From the NCBI RefSeq assembly GCF_900215205.1, contig NZ_OBDY01000001.1, forward strand, positions 430,786 to 494,785: a stretch of 64,000 nt of DNA, read 5' to 3'. The notes under the pieces are model-generated. The model searched no databases and was not told the origin of the DNA. It saw nothing but the letters and a program-made list of their open reading frames with translations. Source of the stretch: Paractinoplanes atraurantiacus. Lineage in GTDB: Bacteria > Actinomycetota > Actinomycetes > Mycobacteriales > Micromonosporaceae. Shown piece by piece: positions 23,857 to 32,273 of this stretch. Within the stretch, counting starts at the first letter, position 1; every line of letters begins with the position of its first letter. Both the position numbers and the translations under genes were made by a program.

Positions 23857-25080
23857 TTAGCGCAGCAGCGAGAGAACGTTCTGCGCCGACTGGTTGGCCT
23901 GCGACAGCATCGAGGTGCCGGCCTGGGTGAGGATCTGCGAACGGGTGAAGGAGACCATCTCCTGCGCCATGTCGGTGTCACGGATACGCGACTCCGACGC
24001 GGACAGGTTCTCCACCGCCACGTTCAGGTTGTTGATGGTGTGCTCGAAGCGGTTCTGGACAGCACCGAGCGAGGCCCGGCTGTCGGAGACCGACTGGATC
24101 GCCTTGTCGATCACGTCGATGGCAGCGTCCGGGTCCTTCGTGAGGTCGAGAGTGCCGGTGCCCAGGGTCTCCGAGTCGACGGCCCCGATGCTGATGTTGA
24201 TGTTCTCGGTGCGGTTCGCGCCGACCTGGAACTTGCCGCTGTTACCACCCTCGATGGCCTCAGTGGTGGTGCCGACTCCGAGAGCCGCGAAGCTCGTCTC
24301 GAAGTCGCCGGAGCCGTTCAGCTGGAAGGACGTCATCGCGGTCGGCGTGCCGCTGACGTCCTCCATCTTGGTTCGGGCCGAGACGGACAGCTCGTTGCCC
24401 TGGTAGCCGGCGGCCTTCAACGCGCCCGAGATCTTCTCGTTGATCACCGCGGCGGCGTCCTGGCCGGTCTCGGCCTTGGCGCTCGTGAAGTCCGTGGCCT
24501 TGATGTCGACCGTGATCGGCGCGGCATTGCCGTCGGCGTCCACGATCTCCTTGCCACCGATCTTGTCGATGGTGAAGGTCGTGTCGACCATCGCGTCCTT
24601 GATGTCCTGCGCGCTCTGCGAGGTGCCGGCCTCGGTCTTGTGGGTGGAGCCGAAGGCGCCGCCCAGCAGCTTGGACTTGCCGAAGGCGGTGGTGTCGCCG
24701 ATGCGGTCGAGCTCCGCGTTCAGCTGCTGCATCTCCTTGTTCGAGGCCTTGGCGGCCTCGGTGTCGGTGGCGCCCGAGTTCGCCGTCTGCACCGACAGGT
24801 CACGCATGCGCTGGAGGATCGAGGTGACCTCGTTCAGCGAGCCCTCAGCGGTCTGTGCGACGCTCACGCCGTCCTGGGTGTTGCGGACGGCGACCTTGAG
24901 ACCGCCGATCTGCGAGCGCAGGCCCTCGGAGATCGAGAGGCCGGCCGCGTCATCCGCCGCCCGGTTGATCCGGAAACCGCTGGACAGCTTCTCCAGCGAC
25001 TTCGACATCTGGCTGTCGGTGACCGACAGGTTCCGGTAGGCGTTCTGCGCGGCGATGTTCTGGTTGATACGAAGACCCAT
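23857..25080 (-). CDS. fliC: Flagellin FliC
   Basis: The filament subunit, 407 residues from ATG 25080. The conserved D0/D1 ends are intact: N-terminal GLRINQNIAAQNAYRNL and LSSGFRINRAADDAAGLSIS; C-terminal SRIRDTDMAQEMVSFTRSQI and QANQSAQNVLSLLR. The exposed middle (about 165-310) is variable and rich in Thr, Lys and Glu. The ATG is preceded by AGGGAGGAA. The longer open frame to 25170 runs into the promoter and is not used. Transcribed alone, with an A-rich leader that may bind CsrA. Confidence 0.97.
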   Translation of the reverse strand: MGLRINQNIAAQNAYRNLSVTDSQMSKSLEKLSSGFRINRAADDAAGLSISEGLRSQIGGLKVAVRNTQDGVSVAQTAEGSLNEVTSILQRMRDLSVQTANSGATDTEAAKASNKEMQQLNAELDRIGDTTAFGKSKLLGGAFGSTHKTEAGTSQSAQDIKDAMVDTTFTIDKIGGKEIVDADGNAAPITVDIKATDFTSAKAETGQDAAAVINEKISGALKAAGYQGNELSVSARTKMEDVSGTPTAMTSFQLNGSGDFETSFAALGVGTTTEAIEGGNSGKFQVGANRTENINISIGAVDSETLGTGTLDLTKDPDAAIDVIDKAIQSVSDSRASLGAVQNRFEHTINNLNVAVENLSASESRIRDTDMAQEMVSFTRSQILTQAGTSMLSQANQSAQNVLSLLR

Positions 25081-25086
25081 GAGTAG

Positions 25087-25124
25087 TTCCTCCCTGAGGG
25101 GTCTCTTTGCCGGCCCGTCCTTGG
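25087..25124 (-). promoter_or_regulatory. Candidate CsrA-binding leader of fliC
   Basis: The fliC leader has two GGA sites resembling CsrA targets: CCAAGGACG (25124-25116) and CAGGGAGGAA (25096-25087), the second overlapping the ribosome site. With fliW and csrA encoded just across the divergent promoter, a FliW-CsrA-flagellin loop as in Bacillus is likely. Binding is inferred, not shown. Confidence 0.45.
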
Positions 25125-25146
25125 AGCCGAGGCGTACGCCGTTCCG

Positions 25147-25173
25147 TTCGGCGCGTCGCCGACGGTTCATGAA
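25147..25173 (-). promoter_or_regulatory. FliA-type promoter for fliC
   Basis: Minus strand: TTCA (25173-25170), 17-base spacer, GCCGAA (25152-25147). The -10 element is exact and the -35 differs at one base. It gives a leader of about 60 bases before the fliC ATG. Confidence 0.7.
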
Positions 25174-25256
25174 GCAGTGTGCGAGATTTCTTCGCTCTTT
25201 TCCGGCGAACCCGGAAAGGCGGCGAACCCGTAAATGGTCCGATTCGGGGGAAATCC

Positions 25257-25282
25257 CTCAGCGGAGTCGGGGACGTGCCGAC
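25257..25282 (+). promoter_or_regulatory. FliA-type promoter for the flgN operon
   Basis: CTCA at 25257-25260, 16-base spacer, GCCGAC at 25277-25282. It diverges from the fliC promoter and lies 65 bases before the flgN GTG. Confidence 0.75.
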
Positions 25283-25347
25283 CTGTCCGAATGAGCGGGC
25301 TCGTCAGTGGGGACGTGCCCGACCCGAGGCGAGACGGAGGTCCAGGG

Positions 25348-25833
25348 GTGAGTCTGACCGACCTGGCCAGCGTCCTGTGGCGGTCACGTGAGCTGCTCGA
25401 GATGCTGTTGTTCAAGCTTGAGGAGGAGCAGCTGCTCCTCGCCACCAATCGCTCCCGCTGGCTGAGCCACGCCACCCGCGAGGTCGAGGTGGTCCTCGAC
25501 CAGATCCGCCAGACCGAAGTCATCCGGGCTGCCTACGCCCAGGACTGCGCCGTCGAGTTCGGCCTGCCGGCCGAGGCCTCGCTCGGTGAGCTCGCCGACG
25601 CCGCCCCCGAGCCCTGGGGCGACCTGCTGCACCAGCACCGCAAGGCCTTCCTGCTGCTGACCTCCGAGATCAGCGCCCTCGCCGACGTGAACCGTGACCT
25701 GCTCACCGCCGGTCAGCGCGCGGCCCGCGAAACCATGCTCGCGTTCGCCGAAACTGTGGAAACGTACGGACCGCAAGGGCAGACCGTTTCGGGCGGCGTC
25801 CGCCGCTCCAGCCTGGTTGATGAGGCAATCTGA
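25348..25833 (+). CDS. flgN: Flagellar export chaperone FlgN
   Basis: FlgN escorts the hook-filament junction proteins FlgK and FlgL to the export gate. The product (161 residues from GTG 25348) is helical and starts SLTDLASVLWRSRELLEMLLFKLEEEQLLL, the usual FlgN/YvyG pattern. GGAGG lies seven to eleven bases upstream; in-frame starts further up fall in the promoter. It overlaps flgK by one base (TGATG) and precedes its likely clients, which supports the role. Confidence 0.88.
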   Translation: MSLTDLASVLWRSRELLEMLLFKLEEEQLLLATNRSRWLSHATREVEVVLDQIRQTEVIRAAYAQDCAVEFGLPAEASLGELADAAPEPWGDLLHQHRKAFLLLTSEISALADVNRDLLTAGQRAARETMLAFAETVETYGPQGQTVSGGVRRSSLVDEAI

Positions 25834-27242
25834 TGGCTAGTTCCTTCGGCGGTTTGAACACGGCGCTCACCTCGCTCTACGCGCAGCGCCGCGGCCTGGA
25901 CATCTCCGGGCAGAACGTCGCCAACGCCAATACCGAGGGCTACACGCGGCAGAAGGTCCGCATGCAGTCGCAGACCGGCAGCCTGAACCCGGGCGTCTAC
26001 GCGACGACCACCCAGGTCGGCAACGGCGTCACGGTCTCGTCGGTCGAGCGTGGCCGCAACGAATATCTGGAGCAGCGCGGGCGCACCGAGCACGCGAACT
26101 CGTCGTACCTCGCGACCCAGAAGGGGTCGTACGAGCAGATCGAGAGCGTGCTCGCCGAGCCCAGCGACACCGCGCTCCAGGCGCGCATGCACGACATGTG
26201 GGACGCGTGGAACGACGTCGCCAACAACTGGCAGGACCCGTCGACCCGCACCGCGCTGATCGAGCGCAGCCAGACCGTGGCGACGACTCTCAACGACACC
26301 CACGCCTCGCTGGACAACCAGTTCACGACCAACCGCACCCAGGCCCAGGCGTTCGTCAGCCAGGTCAACAACCTGTCGTCGCAGATCGCCGACATGAACC
26401 AGCAGATCGTGGTCGCGCACGCGGCCGGCCTCGAGGCGAACGAGCTGATGGACCAGCGCGACATGCAGATCATGCAGCTGTCCGAGCTGACCGGCGCCAC
26501 GACGCAGAGCAAGACGAACGGCGCCGTCAACGTCTTCCTCGGCACCGCGCCGCTGGTCAGCGATTTCAGTACGCGCACAGTGGAGCTGACCGGCCCGCCG
26601 TCGCTCGCCGCCTGGACCGAGGACAACCAGGTAGCTCTCAAGTGGACGGACACCGACGCGCCCGTGACGACCGGTGGTCAGATGGGCGCGATGTTCGACA
26701 CGATGAACAACATCATCCCGACCATCTCGGGTCAGCTCGACGACGTGGCCGCCTCGCTCGCCAAGACCGTCAACGACGCGGTCATGGCCGGCTACGACAA
26801 GAACGGTGACGAGGGCACCGCGTTCTTCGAGGGCACCACGGCCGGCGAGATCAAGGTGCTGATCACCACGCCCGACAAGGTGGCGTTCTCGGCCGGCAAC
26901 CCCAAGGACCTCGACCCCGAGAAGGCCGCGATCGACCACGGCATCGCCGACTCGCTGGCCGAGATGGCCGTCTCGCCGGACGGGCCGGACTCGGTCTACC
27001 AGAGCATGATCGGCAAGCTCGGCGTGGCCTCGCAGGCGTCGGCCCGGCGCAGCGACATCCAGAACGCGGTCACCGACCAGGTGGACACCGCGCGCCAGGC
27101 CGAGTCGGGGGTCAACCTCGACGAGGAGATGACCAACCTGCTGACCTTCCAGCGGGGTTACGAGGCCGCCTCCCGGGTGCTGACCACCATCGACTCGATG
27201 CTCGACCAGCTGATCAACCGCACCGGCCTGGTCGGCCGATGA
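25833..27242 (+). CDS. flgK: Hook-filament junction protein FlgK
   Basis: FlgK (HAP1) is the first junction zone protein. The 469-residue product has the axial N-terminal motif (LTSLYAQRRGLDISGQNVANANTEGYTRQ) and the C-terminal one (NLDEEMTNLLTFQRGYEAASRV). Its start is coupled to the flgN stop. Good length for the family. Confidence 0.96.
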   Translation: MASSFGGLNTALTSLYAQRRGLDISGQNVANANTEGYTRQKVRMQSQTGSLNPGVYATTTQVGNGVTVSSVERGRNEYLEQRGRTEHANSSYLATQKGSYEQIESVLAEPSDTALQARMHDMWDAWNDVANNWQDPSTRTALIERSQTVATTLNDTHASLDNQFTTNRTQAQAFVSQVNNLSSQIADMNQQIVVAHAAGLEANELMDQRDMQIMQLSELTGATTQSKTNGAVNVFLGTAPLVSDFSTRTVELTGPPSLAAWTEDNQVALKWTDTDAPVTTGGQMGAMFDTMNNIIPTISGQLDDVAASLAKTVNDAVMAGYDKNGDEGTAFFEGTTAGEIKVLITTPDKVAFSAGNPKDLDPEKAAIDHGIADSLAEMAVSPDGPDSVYQSMIGKLGVASQASARRSDIQNAVTDQVDTARQAESGVNLDEEMTNLLTFQRGYEAASRVLTTIDSMLDQLINRTGLVGR

Positions 27243-27270
27243 CGTGGTTGACGACGGTTAGGGGGACAGC

Positions 27271-28170
27271 ATGACGATTCCCAGTCGAGTCACCGATTCG
27301 AGCATGTCGCATCGCATGCTCGGTGACCTCCAGCGCACCATGGCCCGCGGGCAGAAGCTGCAGGGACAGATCTCCAGCGGCAAGCTGCTCAGCAAGCCGT
27401 CCGACTCGCCGACCGGCACGGTCTCCTCGCTGCAACTGCGCGGCGAGCTGCGGGCCACTCAGCAGTACACGCGCAACGCCGACGACGGCGTGGGCTGGCT
27501 CGGCACGATCCAGGACAAGCTCGGCGCCGCCTCGAGCCAGATCATCCGCGTCCGCGACCTGACCGTTCAGGGCCTCAACGCGGCGTCCGGCGACGATGGC
27601 GCCCGCGATGCGCTGAAGTACGAGATCGACAACATCCGGCAGTCGCTGATCGGCGACGCCAACACCAAATACATGGGCCGGCCGGTCTTCGGCGGTACCA
27701 CTCCGGGCGACGTGGCTTTCGACGACACCGGTAAATACGTCGGCAACACCGCCGAGACCACCCGCACGGTCGGACCGAACGCCAAAGTGCGCATCGAGTC
27801 CAACGGTGTCGACGCGTTCGGCGCCAACGACAGCGACACTCAGCTCTTCACGGTGCTGAGTGACATTTCCAAGGCTTTGGACGACAACGATCACGAGGCG
27901 CTGGACGATGCGCTGGGTCGACTCGATTCGGCCCACGATTTACTAAAGTCCACCCTTTCGGACGTTGGCGCCCGATATAATCGGATTACGCAGATGAAGC
28001 AGTCAGCAGACGACCATCTGCTGTCCGTGACGTCGCAGCTGTCCGATATCGAGGATGTCGACCTGCCCAAGGCGATCATGGAATTGCAGATCCAGCAGAC
28101 CTCGTATCAGGCCGCCCTGGCCGCCTCGGCCAAGGTGATCCAGCCCTCGCTCATCGATTTCCTGAGGTGA
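27271..28170 (+). CDS. flgL: Hook-filament junction protein FlgL
   Basis: FlgL (HAP3) joins FlgK to the filament. The 299-residue protein begins IPSRVTDSSMSHRMLGDLQRT, has flagellin-like coiled coils and ends LPKAIMELQIQQTSYQAALAAS. AGGGGGA precedes the ATG. It follows flgK by 28 bases. Confidence 0.95.
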   Translation: MTIPSRVTDSSMSHRMLGDLQRTMARGQKLQGQISSGKLLSKPSDSPTGTVSSLQLRGELRATQQYTRNADDGVGWLGTIQDKLGAASSQIIRVRDLTVQGLNAASGDDGARDALKYEIDNIRQSLIGDANTKYMGRPVFGGTTPGDVAFDDTGKYVGNTAETTRTVGPNAKVRIESNGVDAFGANDSDTQLFTVLSDISKALDDNDHEALDDALGRLDSAHDLLKSTLSDVGARYNRITQMKQSADDHLLSVTSQLSDIEDVDLPKAIMELQIQQTSYQAALAASAKVIQPSLIDFLR

Positions 28171-28172
28171 CC

Positions 28173-28610
28173 ATGAGTACTCGCACCGCGTACCGACCGA
28201 TTGAGGCCTCCATGACCGACGCGTCAATGGGCCTGCCGACCATCACCATGGCGGTGCCCATGCCAGGCTTCCCGGCCCACCGGGAGTTCGTCCTGGTGCG
28301 GCTGAACGACGACGGTCTGCTCTACGCGTTCACGTCCATCGAGGACCCGGAGCTGCGCTTCCTCGTGGCGCCGCCGGAGCCCTTCTTCCCGGACTACGCG
28401 CCGGAGATCGAGAAGGAGGTCTTCGCGGCCCTGAACAGCAAGGACCCGGACCGCCTGCTCCTGCTGACCGTCATCACGGCCGGCCAGAACGAGACCACGG
28501 CGAACCTGCTGGCGCCGATCGTCGTCGACCGGGACAGCATGCGTGCCATGCAGGTCGTGCTCAGCGGCTCCGGCCTGCCGGTCCGCGCGATCATGAACCG
28601 GGCCTACTGA
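28173..28610 (+). CDS. fliW: Flagellar assembly factor FliW
   Basis: FliW binds flagellin and, when released, blocks CsrA, so that flagellin translation follows secretion. The product from ATG 28173 is 145 residues and contains the family stretches PGFPAHREFVLVRL, the PEPFFPDYAPEI segment and NLLAPIVVD. GAGGT at 28163-28167 supports this ATG over GTG 28167. Encoded directly before csrA, as in Bacillus. Confidence 0.93.
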   Translation: MSTRTAYRPIEASMTDASMGLPTITMAVPMPGFPAHREFVLVRLNDDGLLYAFTSIEDPELRFLVAPPEPFFPDYAPEIEKEVFAALNSKDPDRLLLLTVITAGQNETTANLLAPIVVDRDSMRAMQVVLSGSGLPVRAIMNRAY

Positions 28611-28619
28611 ACCGTCTCG

Positions 28620-28648
28620 GGCGCGGTCGCGGTCCCCGCGACCGCGCC
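28620..28648 (+). terminator. Hairpin between fliW and csrA
   Basis: A perfect 13-bp stem, GGCGCGGTCGCGG / CCGCGACCGCGCC, with a three-base loop starts nine bases after the fliW stop. There is no T-run. It may partly terminate or stabilise the upstream mRNA, lowering csrA relative to flgN-fliW. Confidence 0.65.
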
Positions 28649-28692
28649 GTCTCGCGATGCTGTCCGTCCACGGATGGAGGAGGGCACCGACG

Positions 28693-28935
28693 ATGCTCGT
28701 ACTGACCCGGCGCGCCGGGGAGAGCGTGATGATCGGCGACGACGTCATCATCACGGTGCTCGAGGCGCGCGGCGATGTGATCCGGCTGGGCATCCAGGCT
28801 CCGCGTGACGTGCAGGTGCATCGCGAAGAGGTGTACCGGGAGCTACGAGCGGCCAACCAGGAGGCCGCCTCGCCCACCGAGGACGAGGTGCAAGCGGTCT
28901 CGAAGTTGCTGCAGTCACCGGACACACCGGTCTGA
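28693..28935 (+). CDS. csrA: Carbon storage regulator CsrA
   Basis: A translational repressor that binds GGA-containing mRNA leaders. The 80-residue product has the canonical MLVLTRRAGESVMIGDDVII start and the RLGIQAPRDVQVHREEVYRE core; the acidic tail is longer than in E. coli. GGAGGAGG lies upstream of ATG 28693. With fliW beside it and candidate sites in the fliC leader, flagellin is the likely target. Confidence 0.96.
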   Translation: MLVLTRRAGESVMIGDDVIITVLEARGDVIRLGIQAPRDVQVHREEVYRELRAANQEAASPTEDEVQAVSKLLQSPDTPV

Positions 28936-28946
28936 AACGTGGCGTT

Positions 28947-28970
28947 CGCGCACTCTGAGAAGAGTGCGCG
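28947..28970 (+). terminator. Hairpin after csrA
   Basis: A perfect 10-bp stem CGCGCACTCT / AGAGTGCGCG with loop GAGA, 12 bases after the csrA stop and without a T-run. It probably closes the flgN-to-csrA transcript. Confidence 0.65.
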
Positions 28971-29028
28971 ACGCGAGTTGCCGACGGCGTCTCCGGGCAG
29001 GTGCATAACAGTTGCCAAGGGAGATGCG

Positions 29029-30588
29029 ATGTCGCGACTGGCCCACCTCGGTATCGCCAAGAGGCTCACTCTGATCGTGGTGGTCGGCGCCGTCATGCTG
29101 GCCGTGCTCGCCGCGATCTCGCTGTTCGGGCAGGACAAGCTGGCCGATCAGGCCGACCTGGTGTCCCGGCTCCAGCAGGGCCAGGCCGCGCTGAACCATC
29201 TGGACACCCGGCAGAGCGAGCTCAAGGTGGACGCCTATCGCTCCGCCCTGGGTCAGGACGTCACGCAGGACGTCCTCGACGACGTGCAGTCGTCCACCGA
29301 GGCGGCCGACGCCGTGGTGGCGGCGAACCTGCCCAGCGACATGGCGGCCACGTTCGCCGACGACCGGCCGGACTTCGTCGACTTCAGCGCCTTCATCACC
29401 GAGTTCACGACCGCGGCCAAGGCCGACGCCGGCTCGGTGACCTCCCGGCTCGGCGAGATCTCCGAGCGGAACAACAAGACCGACGACGAGCTCGGCGCGC
29501 TCGTCGACCGGGTGACCGCCGCGGTCGACTCCGAACAGGCGGACATGACCAAGACCGTCAACCGCGTTCGTACGCTGTCCATCATCGTTGCCCTCGTCGG
29601 CCTGGTCCTGCTGGTAGCGCTGGCCATCCCGCTGGCCCGCTCGATCCTGGTGCCGGTGCGCACGCTCGGCGGAGTGATCGACTCGCTCTCCCGCGGCGAC
29701 CTGACCGGGCGCAGCAACATCACGAGCCGCGACGAGCTCGGCCGGATGGCGGCGGGCCTCGACGGAGCGCTCGAGTCGATGCGGACGTCGATGGCCACGA
29801 TCGGCCGTGACGCCGACGCCCTGGCCGAGGCCGCGGGTCAGCTCTCCGTGGTGGCCGTGCGCATCTCCGAGGCGGCCGAGAACACCGACCGGCAGTCCGC
29901 GGCGGCGTCGGCCGAGGCCGAGGAGATCGCCCGCAACGTGCAGTCGGTCGCCGCCGGCTCCGAGCAGATGGGCCTGGCCATCCGCGAGATCTCCCGCAAC
30001 ACCAGCGAGTCGGCCCAGATCGCCTCGGTGGCGGTCTCCGAGGCGGCCCGCGCCACCGACACCGTGCGCCAGCTCGGCGACTCGTCGGCCGAGATCGGCA
30101 ACGTGATCAAGCTGATCACCTCGATCGCCGAGCAGACCAACCTGCTCGCGCTGAACGCCACCATCGAGGCCGCGCGGGCCGGCGAGGCCGGCAAGGGCTT
30201 CGCCGTGGTCGCCAGCGAGGTCAAGGATCTGGCCCAGGAGACCGCGCGGGCGACCGAGGACATCGGCAGCCGGGTCGCCGCCATCCAGCAGGACACCAGC
30301 GGCGCGGTCGAGGTCATCTCGCGGATCTCCGAGGTCATCGCGCAGATCAACGACTTCCAGACCACCATCGCCTCGGCCGTCGAGGAGCAGACCGCCACCA
30401 CCGGCGAGATGAGCCGCAACATCGCCGAGGTGGCCAACGGCTCGGCCCGGATCGCGAACAACATCTCGGACGTCTCGGCCGCCAGCGCCGAGTCGGTGCG
30501 CGGCGTCGAGCAGACCCGGCAGGCCTCGGGCGACGTCTCGCGCACCGCCGACGAGCTGCGCGACCTGGTCGGAACTTTCCGGCTCTAA
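29029..30588 (+). CDS. Methyl-accepting chemotaxis protein
   Basis: A transmembrane chemoreceptor of 519 residues: short N-terminus, membrane helix at about 12-32, an extracellular helical sensor (33-182), second membrane helix at about 184-206 followed by HAMP, then a full signalling domain with the hairpin tip EQTNLLALNATIEAARAGE and GKGFAVVASEVKDLA. No C-terminal CheR-tether pentapeptide is visible. ATG 29029 follows AAGGGAGA; upstream in-frame starts run through the csrA hairpin. It probably guides zoospore swimming; no che genes are in the window. Confidence 0.95.
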   Translation: MSRLAHLGIAKRLTLIVVVGAVMLAVLAAISLFGQDKLADQADLVSRLQQGQAALNHLDTRQSELKVDAYRSALGQDVTQDVLDDVQSSTEAADAVVAANLPSDMAATFADDRPDFVDFSAFITEFTTAAKADAGSVTSRLGEISERNNKTDDELGALVDRVTAAVDSEQADMTKTVNRVRTLSIIVALVGLVLLVALAIPLARSILVPVRTLGGVIDSLSRGDLTGRSNITSRDELGRMAAGLDGALESMRTSMATIGRDADALAEAAGQLSVVAVRISEAAENTDRQSAAASAEAEEIARNVQSVAAGSEQMGLAIREISRNTSESAQIASVAVSEAARATDTVRQLGDSSAEIGNVIKLITSIAEQTNLLALNATIEAARAGEAGKGFAVVASEVKDLAQETARATEDIGSRVAAIQQDTSGAVEVISRISEVIAQINDFQTTIASAVEEQTATTGEMSRNIAEVANGSARIANNISDVSAASAESVRGVEQTRQASGDVSRTADELRDLVGTFRL

Positions 30589-30635
30589 CCGAGCCGCACC
30601 GGCCACACACCGGGGTTGACAACACCGCTGCCGCA

Positions 30636-30661
30636 CTCTTCTGGTCATACGGGAAGCCGAC
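30636..30661 (+). promoter_or_regulatory. Possible FliA-type promoter for the PHP-domain gene
   Basis: CTCT, 16-base spacer, GCCGAC: two changes from the flagellar consensus, with spacing kept. It lies 15 bases before the GTG of the next gene. A TTGACA word at 30616 lacks a convincing -10 partner. The call is tentative. Confidence 0.4.
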
Positions 30662-30676
30662 CAGCCAGGAGAGAAC

Positions 30677-31411
30677 GTGACCGCAGAGCGGGAATCAGTC
30701 GTCAGCGCCGTCGACGCGCTGGATCTGACGACGGACGCGCATGTGCACACCGGCTTCTCGGCCGGGCGGGACAGCGTCGGTGTGATCGTCTCGGCGGCCG
30801 ATCAGGCCGGCCTCACCGCGATCACCTTCGCCGACCAGGTCGGCCCGGACAGCACCTGGCTGCCGGCGTACGCGGACGCGATCGCCCGGGCCCGCCGCCG
30901 CACCGATCTGACCCTGCGCGTGGCGGCCGAGATCGAGGTCGTGCGCCCCGACGGCTGGCTGGCCCTGCCGGCCGATCTCGGGCACGTCGAGGCGGTCTCG
31001 GTGGCCGTCTCGGGCCTGCCGCTGGAGCGCGGCGTGCTCGGGCCCCGCGACGTACGGGCCCTGATCGCCGCCGGCGAGATGTCCGCCGAGCAGGTCGCCG
31101 AGCGTCTGGTGACCACCACGATCCTCGGCCTGCGCCGCGCCTGCCGCTACGCGCCGACCCAGCTCGCCCGGCCGTTGCGCCTGCTCACCGACGTCGGCCT
31201 GGACGACGCGGTGCTCTCCGCGGACCTGGTCGCCGCGCTTGCCGCCGCCTGCCGCGAGACCGGCACGGTGGTCGAGATCAGCGAGGCCTGGCGCAGCCCG
31301 TCGGGCCGGATCGTGGCCATGCTGCGTGCGGCGGAGGTGGCGATGGTGCCCGCGAGTGACGCCCGGTACGCGGCCGAGGTCGGGCAATGGCAGTACGTCC
31401 GCCGGGTCTGA
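30677..31411 (+). CDS. PHP-domain protein with altered metal site
   Basis: A 244-residue TIM-barrel-like protein of the PHP (polymerase and histidinol phosphatase) family, which usually holds a tri-metal centre. Motif I is kept (DAHVHTGFS) and the central Glu (AAEIEV) is present. Motif II, normally containing a His after TD, reads TFADQV, and the late SDxH reads SDAR. Metal binding and catalysis are therefore uncertain. GTG 30677 follows AGGAGA. It lies just outside the chemoreceptor gene and may share the flagellar sigma factor. Confidence 0.75.
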   Translation: MTAERESVVSAVDALDLTTDAHVHTGFSAGRDSVGVIVSAADQAGLTAITFADQVGPDSTWLPAYADAIARARRRTDLTLRVAAEIEVVRPDGWLALPADLGHVEAVSVAVSGLPLERGVLGPRDVRALIAAGEMSAEQVAERLVTTTILGLRRACRYAPTQLARPLRLLTDVGLDDAVLSADLVAALAAACRETGTVVEISEAWRSPSGRIVAMLRAAEVAMVPASDARYAAEVGQWQYVRRV

Positions 31412-31455
31412 TCGAAACCGACTTCGCTCAGTTATCACATACGTACTCTCAGTCA

Positions 31456-31470
31456 TGCCGACAGTCGGCA
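31456..31470. promoter_or_regulatory. Palindrome upstream of the SRPBCC gene
   Basis: A perfect inverted repeat TGCCGAC-A-GTCGGCA lies 23 bases before the next ATG. The size and position fit an operator for a dimeric regulator; no regulator is identified. Confidence 0.45.
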
Positions 31471-31493
31471 CCCGTAGGCATGGGAGAGATGCG

Positions 31494-32270
31494 ATGAGTA
31501 TGGTTCAGCAGGCCATCGAGGTGAGTGCACCGTTGCACACGGTGTACGAGCAACTCGCCGCGTTCGAGAACTACCCACGGTTCATGCGTGGCGTCCGTGA
31601 GGTCACCTCCATCGGCGGCGATCAGACCCACTGGATCATGGACGTCGAGGGCAAGACGCGCGAGTTCGACGCCCAGATCACCGAGCGCCGGGTGGACGAG
31701 CGTGTCTCGTGGTCGACGATGGAGGGCCCGCTGCTGGCCGAGACCCTCACGCTGCGGCCCCTGGGCGAGACGAAGACCCAGGTGGTGGCCCAGCTTGAGG
31801 CCGACATCGCGTTCCTCATGCCGAACGACCGGCACGGTCAGCAGTCGCTCACCCGCCGGCTCAAGGACGACCTGACCGCCTTCAAGGGCATGGTCGAGGG
31901 TGGCGCCAGCACGAAGCGCCTCGCGCCGTCGCCGGCCGCCGTCGCCGCCCGGGCCCGTCACCGCCCGCCGCACCCCGGCGCGGGCTGGGGGACGAGCGCG
32001 GCCGAGCGCAGCAACGCCAGCACCGTCGACCTCCCGCACCACGGCGGCCTCGCCGCCAACACCGGCACCAATGTGGACATCACCTCGGCGCCCGGCATCC
32101 GCAGCGCCCGCGATCTCGACGACGTGCTGCCCCCGGGGCGCCGGATCGCCAAGACCGGCCCGGTCAGCGGCGCCGCCGGCACCGCCCCGATGGGCGGGCG
32201 CACCCCGCAGAAGGACGCCTGGGGCGACGGCATGATCAACGAAGAAGACCGGGGCAGCCACTCCGTGTAA
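31494..32270 (+). CDS. SRPBCC (polyketide cyclase-like) protein with long disordered tail
   Basis: Residues 1-140 form a START/SRPBCC ligand-binding fold with the typical beginning VQQAIEVSAPLHTVYEQLAAFENYPRF and a closing long helix (SLTRRLKDDLTAFKGMVE). The remaining 118 residues are Ala/Pro/Gly/Arg-rich and look disordered. No catalytic residues can be assigned. ATG 31494 follows TGGGAGAG. The stop is three bases from the end of the converging kinase gene. Confidence 0.85.
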   Translation: MSMVQQAIEVSAPLHTVYEQLAAFENYPRFMRGVREVTSIGGDQTHWIMDVEGKTREFDAQITERRVDERVSWSTMEGPLLAETLTLRPLGETKTQVVAQLEADIAFLMPNDRHGQQSLTRRLKDDLTAFKGMVEGGASTKRLAPSPAAVAARARHRPPHPGAGWGTSAAERSNASTVDLPHHGGLAANTGTNVDITSAPGIRSARDLDDVLPPGRRIAKTGPVSGAAGTAPMGGRTPQKDAWGDGMINEEDRGSHSV

Positions 32271-32273
32271 GGC

